From: Chryseobacterium sp.
GTDB lineage: Bacteria; Bacteroidota; Bacteroidia; Flavobacteriales; Weeksellaceae
Length of the DNA stretch: 64,000 nt
NCBI RefSeq assembly: GCF_008831505.1
Contig: NZ_CP044507.1
Location: 1,612,001 to 1,676,000, forward strand
Direction: 5' to 3'
The first letter of the stretch is position 1, and each line of letters opens with the position of its first letter. The position numbers and the translations under genes were made by a program. The notes beneath the pieces were generated by a model. It was not told where the DNA came from. It made no database searches and saw only the letters and a list, made by a program, of their open reading frames with translations. Of this stretch, positions 35,492-44,885 are shown piece by piece.

Positions 35492-35697
35492 TGAAAATCA
35501 GCAAGAAACACCATCCCATGAAGAAGATACCAGAACTACCGATACCCAAAACCGCCGCGAGCGGAAGCCTCTGTCCGGAATCCGGAGAATGGGAAATAAC
35601 GGGCTCACTTACGACCACAGCGGTACTGGCTAAAAACCAGATCATGCCGGAATACTGCGGAAAAAAAGTACGCTGGAGACTGATCAGGCCCGGATAG
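35491..35697 (+). CDS. Small protein, unknown
   Basis: 68 residues from the ATG that overlaps the lipoprotein stop (TAATG). After a basic start (MKISKKHHPMKK) the chain has a Cys/Trp-containing core (LCPESGEWEITG, IMPEYCGKKVRWRLI) ending RPG. The CPESGEW...MP.Y.GK.V.W.L pattern looks like a compact beta domain found in short Bacteroidota proteins, but I cannot name it. No signal peptide. Coupling to the lipoprotein suggests a joint function. Confidence 0.6.
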   Translation: MKISKKHHPMKKIPELPIPKTAASGSLCPESGEWEITGSLTTTAVLAKNQIMPEYCGKKVRWRLIRPG

Positions 35698-35786
35698 CGG
35701 AACAGCCACCGCAGAAGAATCCGAAGCTCTGACTTTAAAAGCCCGGCCATGAATGAACCAGACGTGAACTACTGAATTAAATCTAA

Positions 35787-37292
35787 ATGATGAAAGATCT
35801 AAAATCAACTACTGTACGGATAATCTGTTACTTTTTTATGCTGCTGTTTACGTATGCCGCATTAAGCAAAGTACTGGAATTTGAAGAATTCCAGATACAG
35901 CTGGCACAGTCGCCGTTACTGAGTGCCTACGCAGAAGCGGTATCGTACGGAGTCATCGGTGGTGAGCTTATAACCGTATTGCTGTTCTGCTTTGAGCGAA
36001 CCAAAATTACGGCACTTTACCTGTCGACGGGGATTATGGCGGCATTCACCGTGTATATTTATCTTATTTTAAATTTCAGTGCTTTTGTACCGTGCTCATG
36101 CGGCGGCATTCTGGAGGAACTGGGCTGGACAGAGCATCTGATATTCAATATTGCCTGTGTGATACTTGGGGCGGCGGGGATGTGGATTGCTGCGGGAGAT
36201 CATATTAAGGGCCGCAGGAAAGTGCTTCATCTGGGCGTGCTGCTGGTGACTGCTTCGGGATTTGTAACTGTTCTTTTTCTTTCCTCAGAACATATCATTA
36301 AAAAGGAAAACAATTTTACGAGACGGTATATGCCCCACCCTGTGACTGAAGAAAAACGTCTGACGCTGCCGGGTGATGGCTACTATTTTGCCGGAACAGC
36401 CCAGAATCAGGTTTGGCTGGGGAATACCGGAGCGCCATTTCTGCTGACTGCCGCTGACTCCGCCCTGACTGTGCTGAAGGAGATGAAGATCAAGCCTGAC
36501 CACAGCCCCTACCTGTTCCGGTCGGTACGGCTTGCTGTAAGCGGAAACCGGTTTTATGCCTACGACGGCAGTGTTCCGGTGATCTATACCGGAGAACTGG
36601 GACAGGCCGAAGCTAAGACCCTGAGCCATAAACAGGCATATTTTGACCAGCTGGAAGTAACCGATTCCCTAAGTTTCGGTATCCGTACCCAAAGCAGTAA
36701 AACGAGGAGCCATGTAATTGGACTGCTGAAGCCGCAGGCCGACCAACCGCTCCAATTGCACGAAAAACTTCTGAAGCATGGCCGGGACGGTATATTCGGC
36801 GCTGACGGGCAGCTGCTTCAGGACCCCGCCACAGAAAAGCTGATCTACCTGTACTACTACCGGAATGAATTTCTGGTAACCGATTACGGGATGCGGAAGT
36901 TCGCGAACTATCACACCATTGATACGGCCAGAGTGCAGCGCGTGAAGTCCGTACGTCTTCCGACAGGGGCTGAACAGATGAGCGCACCACCGGTTACCGT
37001 GAACAAAAAGGCATCGGCATACGGGGGTCTTATCTTTATAGAATCGGACCGGCCGGGGCTGCATGAAGATAAAACCCTCCGGAAGCGCGCCGCAGTAATT
37101 GACGTGTATTCCACTGAAGAACAGCTTTACACGGGCAGTTTTTACCTCAGCCGACCCGAAAATATTAAACGAATACAGTTTCTGGCCACAGACCGACATC
37201 TGTTTGTTCTGGCCGGCAGTGAACTTATCCGGTACCGTTTTGCGCAGAACGTTAGCCGGTATTTTAAAAGCAGGGGAAGCCGAAAACCTTAA
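35787..37292 (+). CDS. MauE/DoxX-like membrane protein with C-terminal beta-propeller-like domain
   Basis: 501 residues. Four transmembrane helices (about 12-30, 52-70, 76-98, 115-135) form a MauE/DoxX-like domain; the loop before the fourth helix has FVPCSCGGILEELGWTEH with Cys103 and Cys105, the redox-active-looking motif of this branch. A fifth hydrophobic segment (about 148-166) leads to a periplasmic region of about 330 residues with repeated beta-strand patterns (for example YLFRSVRLAVSGNRFYAYDG, YGGLIFIESD), like a degenerate propeller. Such proteins are found beside DUF6520 genes in Flavobacteria and Sphingobacteria. A role in disulfide chemistry or in maturation of the small DUF6520 protein is inferred. 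Confidence 0.8.
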   Translation: MMKDLKSTTVRIICYFFMLLFTYAALSKVLEFEEFQIQLAQSPLLSAYAEAVSYGVIGGELITVLLFCFERTKITALYLSTGIMAAFTVYIYLILNFSAFVPCSCGGILEELGWTEHLIFNIACVILGAAGMWIAAGDHIKGRRKVLHLGVLLVTASGFVTVLFLSSEHIIKKENNFTRRYMPHPVTEEKRLTLPGDGYYFAGTAQNQVWLGNTGAPFLLTAADSALTVLKEMKIKPDHSPYLFRSVRLAVSGNRFYAYDGSVPVIYTGELGQAEAKTLSHKQAYFDQLEVTDSLSFGIRTQSSKTRSHVIGLLKPQADQPLQLHEKLLKHGRDGIFGADGQLLQDPATEKLIYLYYYRNEFLVTDYGMRKFANYHTIDTARVQRVKSVRLPTGAEQMSAPPVTVNKKASAYGGLIFIESDRPGLHEDKTLRKRAAVIDVYSTEEQLYTGSFYLSRPENIKRIQFLATDRHLFVLAGSELIRYRFAQNVSRYFKSRGSRKP

Positions 37293-37324
37293 ACAGAGTA
37301 GGCAAAATTTTAAATTTTAACAAG

Positions 37325-37594
37325 ATGAAAAAATTCATTTTACCTGCAGCCGTTATAATGATCGGTGCAGGAAGTGCATTCGCTTCGAATGCCACACAGA
37401 AAAAAGCCGACGCTGTGCCGGTGGGGTTCAGGTATGACCCTTCCGCACCGGTGGTGAAATGTATTGAAACTCCCGTGGACTGTACGACGCAGGTTGGGGA
37501 GCTATGTACATGGGATGACGGGGCTACTGTTCATCAACTCTATCAGGAAGTGAACAGTACCATGTGCGGGGTACCGCTCTATAAGATCAATTAA
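37325..37594 (+). CDS. DUF6520 family small secreted protein
   Basis: 89 residues with signal peptide (MKKFILPAAVIMIGAGSAFA) and a mature part of about 69 residues containing four cysteines (VKCIETPVDCTT, GELCTWDDG, STMCGVPLY). These features, the GSAFAS cleavage region, and the final Cys-X-hydrophobic tail are typical of DUF6520, whose members are small secreted Bacteroidota proteins of unknown function. It follows the MauE-like gene by 32 bases and ends at a bidirectional terminator. Even cysteine number and exported location fit disulfide formation, with the MauE-like protein as a possible redox partner. Confidence 0.88.
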   Translation: MKKFILPAAVIMIGAGSAFASNATQKKADAVPVGFRYDPSAPVVKCIETPVDCTTQVGELCTWDDGATVHQLYQEVNSTMCGVPLYKIN

Positions 37595-37597
37595 TTA

Positions 37598-37628
37598 AAA
37601 AGGGATGCTAAAACTTAGCATCCTTTTT
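37598..37628. terminator. Bidirectional terminator between DUF6520 and peptidase genes
   Basis: AAAAAGGGATGCTA-aaac-TTAGCATCCTTTTT: an 8-bp stem with A/T runs on both sides serves both convergent genes. The TAG stop of the peptidase gene lies inside it. Confidence 0.9.
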
Positions 37629-40133
37629 CATTTCTTTTCCGATCCAATCTATGGGAACATCCTTGAGAAAGTAATCCAGCCAGTCGAGCAGGCGCCGGGA
37701 AAGGTCGGTCTGCGACTTTTCATCTATCATCCCGTGGCCGTTATTTTTATAAAACAGGGCGATCACCTTCTTATCATTCCTTCTGAGGGCATTGTAAAAT
37801 GTGCGCGTTTCCTGCCAGTCTACATTCTGGTCTTCCAAACCTGTCCAAAGCAACACCGGTGCACTGACGCGGTCGGCATTATAGAGCGGGTTGTTGTCGA
37901 AATACTTCTGCCTGTCTTTCGCAAACGGTACGCTCATCCGGTACTGATAGGTCTCATATCTCCAAAAATCCGGCTTGAAGTAATTATAGTTAAATGAGTG
38001 ATAGTCGTGAACAATGTCAATATGCGCAGTCCCGGAAATAAAAGCAGCAAAGCGTTTGCTGTGTCCGGCAATGAAGTTGGTTTCATAACCGCCGAAGGAC
38101 TGACCGACCAACGCGATCCTTACCTCATCAACCGCGGGGTTTTTCACCAACTCATCCATTGCAGCGTTCACACACTGCAGGGCCGAAAGACCCGGGCCGT
38201 CGTCACCGTACGAGATATCGGGCAGATAGACGAAATATCCTTTTTCCAAGAGGTTCCGAATGTTGAAACCCAAGGACTGCTTCATCGAGGGTTTCAGGAA
38301 ACGGTTGGCATTCTGACTCTGCTTTTCATAAATATGCACGACAACCGGGTATTTGCGGCTTTTATCATAGCGGGCGGGATAATACAGAATTCCTCTCAGG
38401 AACTTTCCATCCGGACCTTTATAGGCTGTGTACTCCATCCTAACCTCTGCTGCTTCGGGACGGCCGACATTGCTTTTATAAAGGGTGACCGGTTTTCGTC
38501 CCGCAACAGCCGTCTGAACTTCGGGTACCCGGTTGTAATTTTCGCGTATCCATGTAAAGCGCCGCAGTTGGCTGTCGCCCGAAAATTTCCGTATCAGGTC
38601 CTTTGTAAACGGTATGATGACCGTGGTGACGCCGCGCTGCCACAGGCAGTACATTACACTGCCACTCTCCTGCTGTGTGACTTCAAGCAGCAAAGGCCTG
38701 TCGGCAGGGGCCTCCGTTACCTGTAAAAGATTTCCACTGAGCAGTGCGGTACTTTTACCGTTCAGCAATTTCACATTGGAGCCCGGGAACGGTGCCAGCA
38801 CAGTAACCTTACCGTTGGCGGGATCGACAGTGCGGAGGCCCCCGATACCGTCAAACAGGATGTCTCCCCTGCCGGTAAAATAAGGGGTCTGCATTCCGGA
38901 CCGGTCAAGCAGCGTTTTGCTGCCATCTGCCAACCGGTACAGATTCCACGGTGTTTCCGGTATTTCGCGAAGTTCGTTATAAACCGGTGTATTCAGCACC
39001 GGACTCAGCAGCCATTTTCCTTCCGGATCACTGTAAAGCTGCTGCCGGACTGTATCAAGTACGGCTCTTTGGCCAGTGACCGCATCGTAGCGGTACAGTT
39101 TTAAAGGGGGCTGACCCTGCGTATAGTCCTGCAATTCCGTGGGATTATAATTCAGGAAATATCTGTCGCTTCTGAGGTTTGCGGTTCTTCCGTAACCGCC
39201 GGTAATTTCCTTTAAGATCTTTCCCTCTTCTGCGTCCCATATTACATTTGGGAGCTGATGATCCGGATAAAATTTCTTTATGAGATCCCGGTCGCTGCCA
39301 TACCAGATATCGGGACCGGAGGTCAATTGCTGTTTTTCCGGCCACAGAAGTTCGAGGGAATAAATGCTGCCGAAAGGCGACCCCAGCGTCGCAACACTGC
39401 GAACGGGCCCTGCTGGGTCTGAGAGCCGGGCTACCCTACCGGACTGCAAATTTACAGCAGCCAGGTCTTTACCTGTGTGCCCTGACAGAAAGACCAACAG
39501 CCTCTTCCCGTCCTCCTCCGGTTTCAGTACAGTGACCTTTTCAGGAACGACGAGCAGTTCGCGGCTGCCCTGTGCTGTAATGCTGATCACAGCAGTTTTT
39601 CCGTCCTCCCTTTCTACTGCCGCGAAAACCGTCCCTGAAGGTCCGGCAGTGCAGGCGACCGTATGTTCCATCTTCCGCACGGTTCTGCCCCCGGCATCCA
39701 TAAGGATCAGGGCACCGCGCCGTTTCTTATCATGTTGAATCAGCAGCAGGCCCGAAGCAGGAAGATACTCCATGGCGGCCACACCAGTGAAGCCGACGGA
39801 CTTTCCTGTTTTCATATTCAGCCACTCTCCATTTCCGTCCTTACTGATCAGCCAGATCTCATCCTGCCGGAAAAAACCGTGGCGAAGGATCTGCAGCCGG
39901 TTAAAATACCGCGTCCGGTTCGCCGCACTTTGGATTCGCAGGGTATCGTTCTTCCGGTCATATATTTTGCGCCATGTGACCCACCGGCCGCTGTCACTGG
40001 CCGTAAGGAAATCTATGTCTTCGGTTGTTTTAATAAGACGGGAAAGCGACGCTTCACGCATTTCCTGGGCGGCGTGAAGGGCAGACAGGAGAAACAGAAG
40101 AAGGAGAAGGAGTTTTAGTATTGTTTGTTTCAT
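37608..40133 (-). CDS. S9 family serine peptidase (prolyl-oligopeptidase type)
   Basis: 841 residues with a signal peptide (1-22). Residues 30-560 form a beta-propeller-like region with repeated hydrophobic strands; the C-terminal alpha/beta-hydrolase domain (about 600-825) has Ser679 in GQSFGGYE, Asp768 in WTGLEDQNVDW and His800 in NNGHGM, the S9 catalytic triad. Such enzymes clip short peptides in the periplasm or on the surface. It is the last gene of, or lies just after, the leftward SusC-SusD run (110-base gap) and converges on the DUF6520 gene. Co-location with SusC/SusD suggests that the transporter handles peptides. S9 peptidases beside this SusC subgroup are common in Flavobacteria. 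Confidence 0.9.
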   Translation of the reverse strand: MKQTILKLLLLLLFLLSALHAAQEMREASLSRLIKTTEDIDFLTASDSGRWVTWRKIYDRKNDTLRIQSAANRTRYFNRLQILRHGFFRQDEIWLISKDGNGEWLNMKTGKSVGFTGVAAMEYLPASGLLLIQHDKKRRGALILMDAGGRTVRKMEHTVACTAGPSGTVFAAVEREDGKTAVISITAQGSRELLVVPEKVTVLKPEEDGKRLLVFLSGHTGKDLAAVNLQSGRVARLSDPAGPVRSVATLGSPFGSIYSLELLWPEKQQLTSGPDIWYGSDRDLIKKFYPDHQLPNVIWDAEEGKILKEITGGYGRTANLRSDRYFLNYNPTELQDYTQGQPPLKLYRYDAVTGQRAVLDTVRQQLYSDPEGKWLLSPVLNTPVYNELREIPETPWNLYRLADGSKTLLDRSGMQTPYFTGRGDILFDGIGGLRTVDPANGKVTVLAPFPGSNVKLLNGKSTALLSGNLLQVTEAPADRPLLLEVTQQESGSVMYCLWQRGVTTVIIPFTKDLIRKFSGDSQLRRFTWIRENYNRVPEVQTAVAGRKPVTLYKSNVGRPEAAEVRMEYTAYKGPDGKFLRGILYYPARYDKSRKYPVVVHIYEKQSQNANRFLKPSMKQSLGFNIRNLLEKGYFVYLPDISYGDDGPGLSALQCVNAAMDELVKNPAVDEVRIALVGQSFGGYETNFIAGHSKRFAAFISGTAHIDIVHDYHSFNYNYFKPDFWRYETYQYRMSVPFAKDRQKYFDNNPLYNADRVSAPVLLWTGLEDQNVDWQETRTFYNALRRNDKKVIALFYKNNGHGMIDEKSQTDLSRRLLDWLDYFLKDVPIDWIGKEMKKDAKF

Positions 40134-40193
40134 AAGAGGCTAAGGCTAAGGTTAAGGTTAAGGTTGAGGTTGAGGTTGAGGTTGAGGTTGAGG
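40134..40193. repeat. GGTTRA hexamer tract
   Basis: About nine hexamers (AAGGTT then GAGGTT) in tandem between the SusD and peptidase genes, immediately upstream of the peptidase start. Same type as 30718-30811. Variation in copy number could change spacing of any promoter here. Confidence 0.85.
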
Positions 40194-40243
40194 ATGACCC
40201 TTCGGCAGGCTTAGTGCAGGGGTTGAGGATGAGTGGGAGTGTC

Positions 40244-41620
40244 TCAATAACCGGGGTTTTGGGGGTTCAGGTTGGGGTTCAGGAGGAGTTCTTTCTGAGG
40301 GAGGGGCCAGACGGAATGGTGACTTTTCCAGTTGGGCTTATAGGCAGCCAGAGTGCTGAGGAGCTCCCAGCGTTTCAGTGTGACGAAGCGCTGCCCGTGT
40401 TCGGCAAAGAACTCCCGGCGGTATTCCTTCTGAAGTTCTAAGAGTGCTGCGGCCTGCGACAAAGGCATCACGAGAGCAGCGAGGCCTGCCCGCTGCCGCG
40501 TGGCATTTAACCAAGGCAATGCTTCGGCTACCCTGTTCTGACGGATCAGCGCCTCTGCCAGCAGGAGGTTAACTTCCTCCAGCCGGTACACGACAGAATA
40601 TTCCGTACTGTTTGCAGAAAGGTTCTTATACTTTGCAGAGCGGTAATAGGTCTGGGAGCCGGAGGTTACAGCAGCCATCCAAGCCTGTTTCCTGAGATCG
40701 CCCGCATCAAAGGAAGTTAGCAGCTGAGGGCTCAGCGCAAAAGAATTGGGCGCGGCATTGGTAAAGTAATAGAGGGCAGCTTCCTTTGTGGCATCGCCGG
40801 AATTCTTTGGTTTCAGCTGCCAAAGGATATGGGGACGTGATTTGGTGAACACTTTTGTGAGGTCGTTCTCAAAAGTATAGGCAGAACTCTGCAGAATATC
40901 CTTAGCCAGCAGTTCTGCTTCCTGCCATTTGCCGAGTTCCATTTTGACTTTTGCGAGCACCAGCTGCGCTACTTTGCGGTTGGGGTAAATACGTTCGGCA
41001 CTCCGGTAGGTTTCCGGCAGCCACCCCACAGCCAGCGACAAATCGGTTTCCACCTGCATGAGTAACTGATCTCCGGTCATTTTCTTTAACTGGCGGTTCA
41101 CCTGATAATCTGTTGTCTGTGTATAGGGGATCTCACCGAAGATGCGCTGCAGGTAAAAATAAAGCACAGAGCGCAGGAACAATGCCTCCCCTCTGATGCG
41201 CGTTTTGTCATCCGCACTCAGCGAAGTGGATTTCTCCACCCCCTCCATGACCGAGTTTGCCGCGTAGATCTGCTGATAAGCGGAGGCCCAGAATTTTTCG
41301 ACCATGGGGTTGGTAGGCAGTTGCTGGTTATTGTACAGATCAAGGGTGCCATTGGAGTTCGTGGGGTAATAGCAAATAAGGTCATCTGTATAGGCGCCCA
41401 GTACAGCTCCCATACCGTCGCCGCCTCCGGCAAGGAGTGAGCTGTTCCAGAGCCCGCCATAGAGTCCGGCCAGGGCGGCATTGGCCGTCTGCACATCATC
41501 AAAGACCTGAGGGGTGCTGATCTGGCTGTTGGGCCAGTCGGTTTCGGTAAGTTTTTCGCATGAAGCGGTGCACAGCAGCAGGGCTGAGACACAGGCTGTA
41601 AGGGTATTTGTGAGGTTCAT
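40244..41620 (-). CDS. SusD/RagB family nutrient-binding lipoprotein
   Basis: 458 residues. Lipoprotein signal with lipobox CTASC at about residues 18-22, then DWPNSQISTPQVFDDVQTAN, AALAGLYGGLW and RGEALFLRSVLYFYLQRIFG, the characteristic SusD/RagB blocks; the C-terminus KELLLNPNLNPQNPGY is the usual closing motif of this family. It binds substrate outside the cell for the SusC protein encoded 147 bases upstream. The intergenic space is filled by a microsatellite-like tract. The likely ligand is peptide, given the adjacent S9 peptidase. Confidence 0.93.
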   Translation of the reverse strand: MNLTNTLTACVSALLLCTASCEKLTETDWPNSQISTPQVFDDVQTANAALAGLYGGLWNSSLLAGGGDGMGAVLGAYTDDLICYYPTNSNGTLDLYNNQQLPTNPMVEKFWASAYQQIYAANSVMEGVEKSTSLSADDKTRIRGEALFLRSVLYFYLQRIFGEIPYTQTTDYQVNRQLKKMTGDQLLMQVETDLSLAVGWLPETYRSAERIYPNRKVAQLVLAKVKMELGKWQEAELLAKDILQSSAYTFENDLTKVFTKSRPHILWQLKPKNSGDATKEAALYYFTNAAPNSFALSPQLLTSFDAGDLRKQAWMAAVTSGSQTYYRSAKYKNLSANSTEYSVVYRLEEVNLLLAEALIRQNRVAEALPWLNATRQRAGLAALVMPLSQAAALLELQKEYRREFFAEHGQRFVTLKRWELLSTLAAYKPNWKSHHSVWPLPQKELLLNPNLNPQNPGY

Positions 41621-41639
41621 TTTTATGGGGTTTTTAGTG

Positions 41640-41765
41640 GTTTGTTGGTGATTGGTGATTGGTGGGTGGTTGTGAAGTTGTGAAGTTGTTAAGTCGTTAA
41701 GGTGTGAAGTTGTGAAGTCGTAAAATCGTGAAGTTGTTAAGTTGTAAAGTTGATTGTTGATTGGT
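41640..41765. repeat. AAGTTGT-type tandem tract
   Basis: About ten degenerate 8-9-base units (GAAGTTGTG, AAGTCGTTAA, AAGTTGTTA) fill the gap between SusC and SusD genes. Related tracts are at about 27340-27385, 28195-28245 and 59536-59575. Confidence 0.85.
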
Positions 41766-41767
41766 GG

Positions 41768-44755
41768 CTAGAAGTTGAGCTGGACGCCGGCGGACCATGT
41801 TTTGAGCGGGGGCAGGTAACCTGTGAGAATGAATTCTGGATCGAGGCCGAAGTAATTCGTCAGTGTAAGCAGATTCTGGCCCTGTACATAGACCATGGCT
41901 TCTTTGAGACCGACCAGGCCTGAAGGTAGGCGAAAGTTGAGCTGGACGTTCTTCAGACGGATGAATGAGGCATCGCCCACAGCGGCCGTACTGTTCTGAA
42001 AATAAGAATGAGCCGCATTCTTCTGCGCATTACTGCCTGATGTGTAGGCCATATAGGCCGCATCCGGATTTTCGGGAGCCCATGCGTTCAGCACTTCGAC
42101 GGGCTGGTTGTTCATGGTTCCCGGTGTGGGCATTATTCTGTTATAATTCCAGTTGCGCTGTTTTACAAACTGGAAGAGGAATGAAAGCTCCAGCTGTTTA
42201 TAGCGCAGTCTGTTGTTCCAGCCGCCGAAATACTCCACACCGACGCGCTCAATCACTTTATTGTCATCGGGGGATGAGATCTTACCGTCGCCGTTGAAAT
42301 CCATAAAGCGGTAGAGTCCGGTAACGGGATCAATGCCTTCCAGCTGATAGACCTTCACGAGGGTAAGGGGCTGTCCGACTACAAACTGATTAACGTAGGT
42401 GGAGCCCTCGAGGCCCGGGAAGGACAGCAGTTTGCTGTTGGGGATGCTGATGTTGAACCCTGTTTCCCATTTCAGTGCCGCGGCGGTGATGGGCTTCGCG
42501 GACAGTTCCAGTTCCCAGCCGGTATTCTGTACGGTGGCGGGAAGGTTGGCCTGCACGGAAGAAAAACCTGTGGTGAAAGGCAGGGGAATACCTACCAACT
42601 GGTTGGAAGAACGGTTACGGTACCAGGCACCCGTGAGGCTGAGTCTGTCTTTCAGGAAAGACAGTTCCAGCGCGGCCTCGGTTTTTACCGTCTGTTCCCA
42701 ACTGAAGTCCGGGTTGTAGAGACGTGAGGGATTCAGCCCGGTAGTTCCGTCGTAGATGTTGCTGCCTACGGTATAGGTGTTCAGGAACATATAATCCCCT
42801 ATACGGTCATTTCCGGCAGTACCGATGCTGCCGCGCAGCTTGCCGAAACTGAGCCAGCTACTTTCCTGCAGGAACGGTTCGTCGGAAAAGATCCAGGCCG
42901 CACCCAGGGCGCCAAAATTCGCAAACCGGTTGTTGGGTCCGAAGCGGCTGGAGCCGTCTCTCCTGCCGGTCATGTTCAGTATATAGCGCTTTTTCCAGCG
43001 GTAATTGAGGCGGCCGAAGCCGGCTGCATAGCGGTACTGGCTCCGTACCTGGTCTGTTACCACTTTCGTTTTTGCCGCACCGAGGTTCTGCATGAGGGCA
43101 TTACTTTCGAAACCGTAGCCCTGTATGCCCGCCTGATCTGACACGGCCTGCTGCACGGTGCCGCCGACCAGAAGTTCAACGGCGTGACTGCCCCACTTCC
43201 GTTCCCAGCCCCACTGCGGCTCCAGGATATAGGAAAAACTCTGCAAACTGTTTTTGAAGGCTGTGGAGTTGGCGCTGGTAAGTCCGTAAGAGGGATTGTT
43301 TACCGTATGGGGTTTCAAAGACCATTCCTCGAAGGCCTGCCACGAGATCCCGCTGTTGAGCCGCAGCGTCATTTGCGGGGCGAGGCGGTACTGTGCGTTC
43401 ATGTTGGTGTTCAGAAATTTTGTGCTGTTGGTGTAGGTTGCGAGGAAAGCGGCCAGCGGGTTGGTGAAGGTATTGTTCTCCCAATTCAGGCTGCCATCGG
43501 AGCTGTACAGTCGCGGAGCATTGGGGCTGAGGGTGAGGGTTTTATTGGTCAGGTCTTCACTGATGACGGTATTTTTCTGAAAGGAGAGCTGATTCGCGAG
43601 GCCGAGTTCGAGCCTGCGGTCGGGGGTGCGGTAACTGAAACTTGTGGCCACATTATTGGTTGTGTATCCGAAATCGGCGGGGAATACTGTGGTCTGTTTC
43701 TGGTGCCCAAAGCTGATGAGGTAGTCCGTTGTTTCGCTGCCGCCACTGAGACTGGCCTGGGCCTGAGTGCTGACGGCCGTTTTTCCGATGAGTTCGTCCT
43801 GCCAGTTCACAGAGCGGTTCTGGCCCCAGGTACCATTTATATCATAAGCGGTGGCGGGATAGACTGTAAGGCCGTCATTGGAAAAAGCTTTACGGCGCAT
43901 GCCCAGGTACTGCTCCGTATTCATCATTTTCATTTTGCGCGCCAGCTCACTGAGGCTGTAAGACGAATTGAGTCTGAAATCCGTACGGCCTTTCCGGCCT
44001 TTCCTGGTGGTTACGAGGATAACACCGTTGGCACCGCGGCTGCCGTAGATGGCGGTGGCATCGGCATCTTTCAGGATCTCGATGCTCTGGATGTCATTAG
44101 GGTTGAGGGAGTTGAGCGGGTTCAGGGATGAATAGGGAAATACGGTGGCGGAGAGTTTGGAAGGACTCTCGGAAAGTATTGGCACACCGTCTATAATGTA
44201 GAGGGGGTCGTTGCCCTCGCGCCGGAGGCTGTTGCGGCCGCGGATCTGGATATCAAAGCCGCCGCCGGGGTTGCCGCCGCCCTGAGTGATGCTGACGCCG
44301 GCCATGCGGCCCTGAATGGCCGAGAGGACGTTGGTGACGGGCTGGTTTTCGATGTCCTTTGCGGTGACTTTGGCGATGCTGCCGGTGCGCTCTTTGTCTT
44401 TTACGGTGTAGTAACCGGCATTAATGGTTACTTCCTGGATCTGCTGCACTTTCGCGCCGAGTTCTACATCTATGGCTGTGCGGCCTGCAACTTCTTCGCG
44501 CCAGAGCGGGTGGTTGGGATGGCGGAAGATGATACCGGGATCTGCACCGGAGACGGAGAGCTGGTAACGGCCGGAACTGTTGGTTACGGTGGCCTGGGTG
44601 CTGCCTTCCTGAGAGACGGTGACGCCGGAGAGGGGCTGGCCGTTATGGGTGACGGTGCCGGAGACCGTTAGTGTTTGCGCCCGGGTGTGGGAGCAGAAGG
44701 CGCTGAGCATGAGAAAGGCGGCGGCGCCGTAAAGTGGTGGGAGATTTTTTTTCAT
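41768..44755 (-). CDS. SusC/RagA family TonB-linked outer-membrane protein
   Basis: 995 residues. Signal peptide (1-26), a CarboxypepD_reg-like domain (about 28-105; VSGTVTHNGQPLSGVTVSQE), the TonB-box-like link IQEVTINAGYYTVKDKERTG, a plug with VTNVLSAIQGRMAGVSIT and IEILKDADATAIYGSRGANG, and a barrel ending in WSAGVQLNF. The YYTVKDKE and QGRMAGVSI phrases mark a SusC branch often encoded with SusD and an S9 peptidase. It imports the substrate bound by its SusD partner using TonB energy. Long opposite-strand frames (for example 43184-44131) are shadows. Confidence 0.95.
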   Translation of the reverse strand: MKKNLPPLYGAAAFLMLSAFCSHTRAQTLTVSGTVTHNGQPLSGVTVSQEGSTQATVTNSSGRYQLSVSGADPGIIFRHPNHPLWREEVAGRTAIDVELGAKVQQIQEVTINAGYYTVKDKERTGSIAKVTAKDIENQPVTNVLSAIQGRMAGVSITQGGGNPGGGFDIQIRGRNSLRREGNDPLYIIDGVPILSESPSKLSATVFPYSSLNPLNSLNPNDIQSIEILKDADATAIYGSRGANGVILVTTRKGRKGRTDFRLNSSYSLSELARKMKMMNTEQYLGMRRKAFSNDGLTVYPATAYDINGTWGQNRSVNWQDELIGKTAVSTQAQASLSGGSETTDYLISFGHQKQTTVFPADFGYTTNNVATSFSYRTPDRRLELGLANQLSFQKNTVISEDLTNKTLTLSPNAPRLYSSDGSLNWENNTFTNPLAAFLATYTNSTKFLNTNMNAQYRLAPQMTLRLNSGISWQAFEEWSLKPHTVNNPSYGLTSANSTAFKNSLQSFSYILEPQWGWERKWGSHAVELLVGGTVQQAVSDQAGIQGYGFESNALMQNLGAAKTKVVTDQVRSQYRYAAGFGRLNYRWKKRYILNMTGRRDGSSRFGPNNRFANFGALGAAWIFSDEPFLQESSWLSFGKLRGSIGTAGNDRIGDYMFLNTYTVGSNIYDGTTGLNPSRLYNPDFSWEQTVKTEAALELSFLKDRLSLTGAWYRNRSSNQLVGIPLPFTTGFSSVQANLPATVQNTGWELELSAKPITAAALKWETGFNISIPNSKLLSFPGLEGSTYVNQFVVGQPLTLVKVYQLEGIDPVTGLYRFMDFNGDGKISSPDDNKVIERVGVEYFGGWNNRLRYKQLELSFLFQFVKQRNWNYNRIMPTPGTMNNQPVEVLNAWAPENPDAAYMAYTSGSNAQKNAAHSYFQNSTAAVGDASFIRLKNVQLNFRLPSGLVGLKEAMVYVQGQNLLTLTNYFGLDPEFILTGYLPPLKTWSAGVQLNF

Positions 44756-44763
44756 GAGTTTTT

Positions 44764-44885
44764 TTAGATGTCAGATGTCAATTTTAGATATCAGATATCA
44801 GATGTCAGATTTCAGACTTGAAACTGAGGGTCTGGGTCTGATGTCTTTACTTCTGAGTCTTGAGTCCTGAATCTGAAATCTTATT
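44764..44885. repeat. CAGATRTCAGA tandem tract
   Basis: Degenerate decamer units (TCAGATGTCA, TCAGATATCA, TCAGATTTCAG and relatives) directly upstream of the SusC start. Same family as the tracts near 30856 and 31203. Confidence 0.75.
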
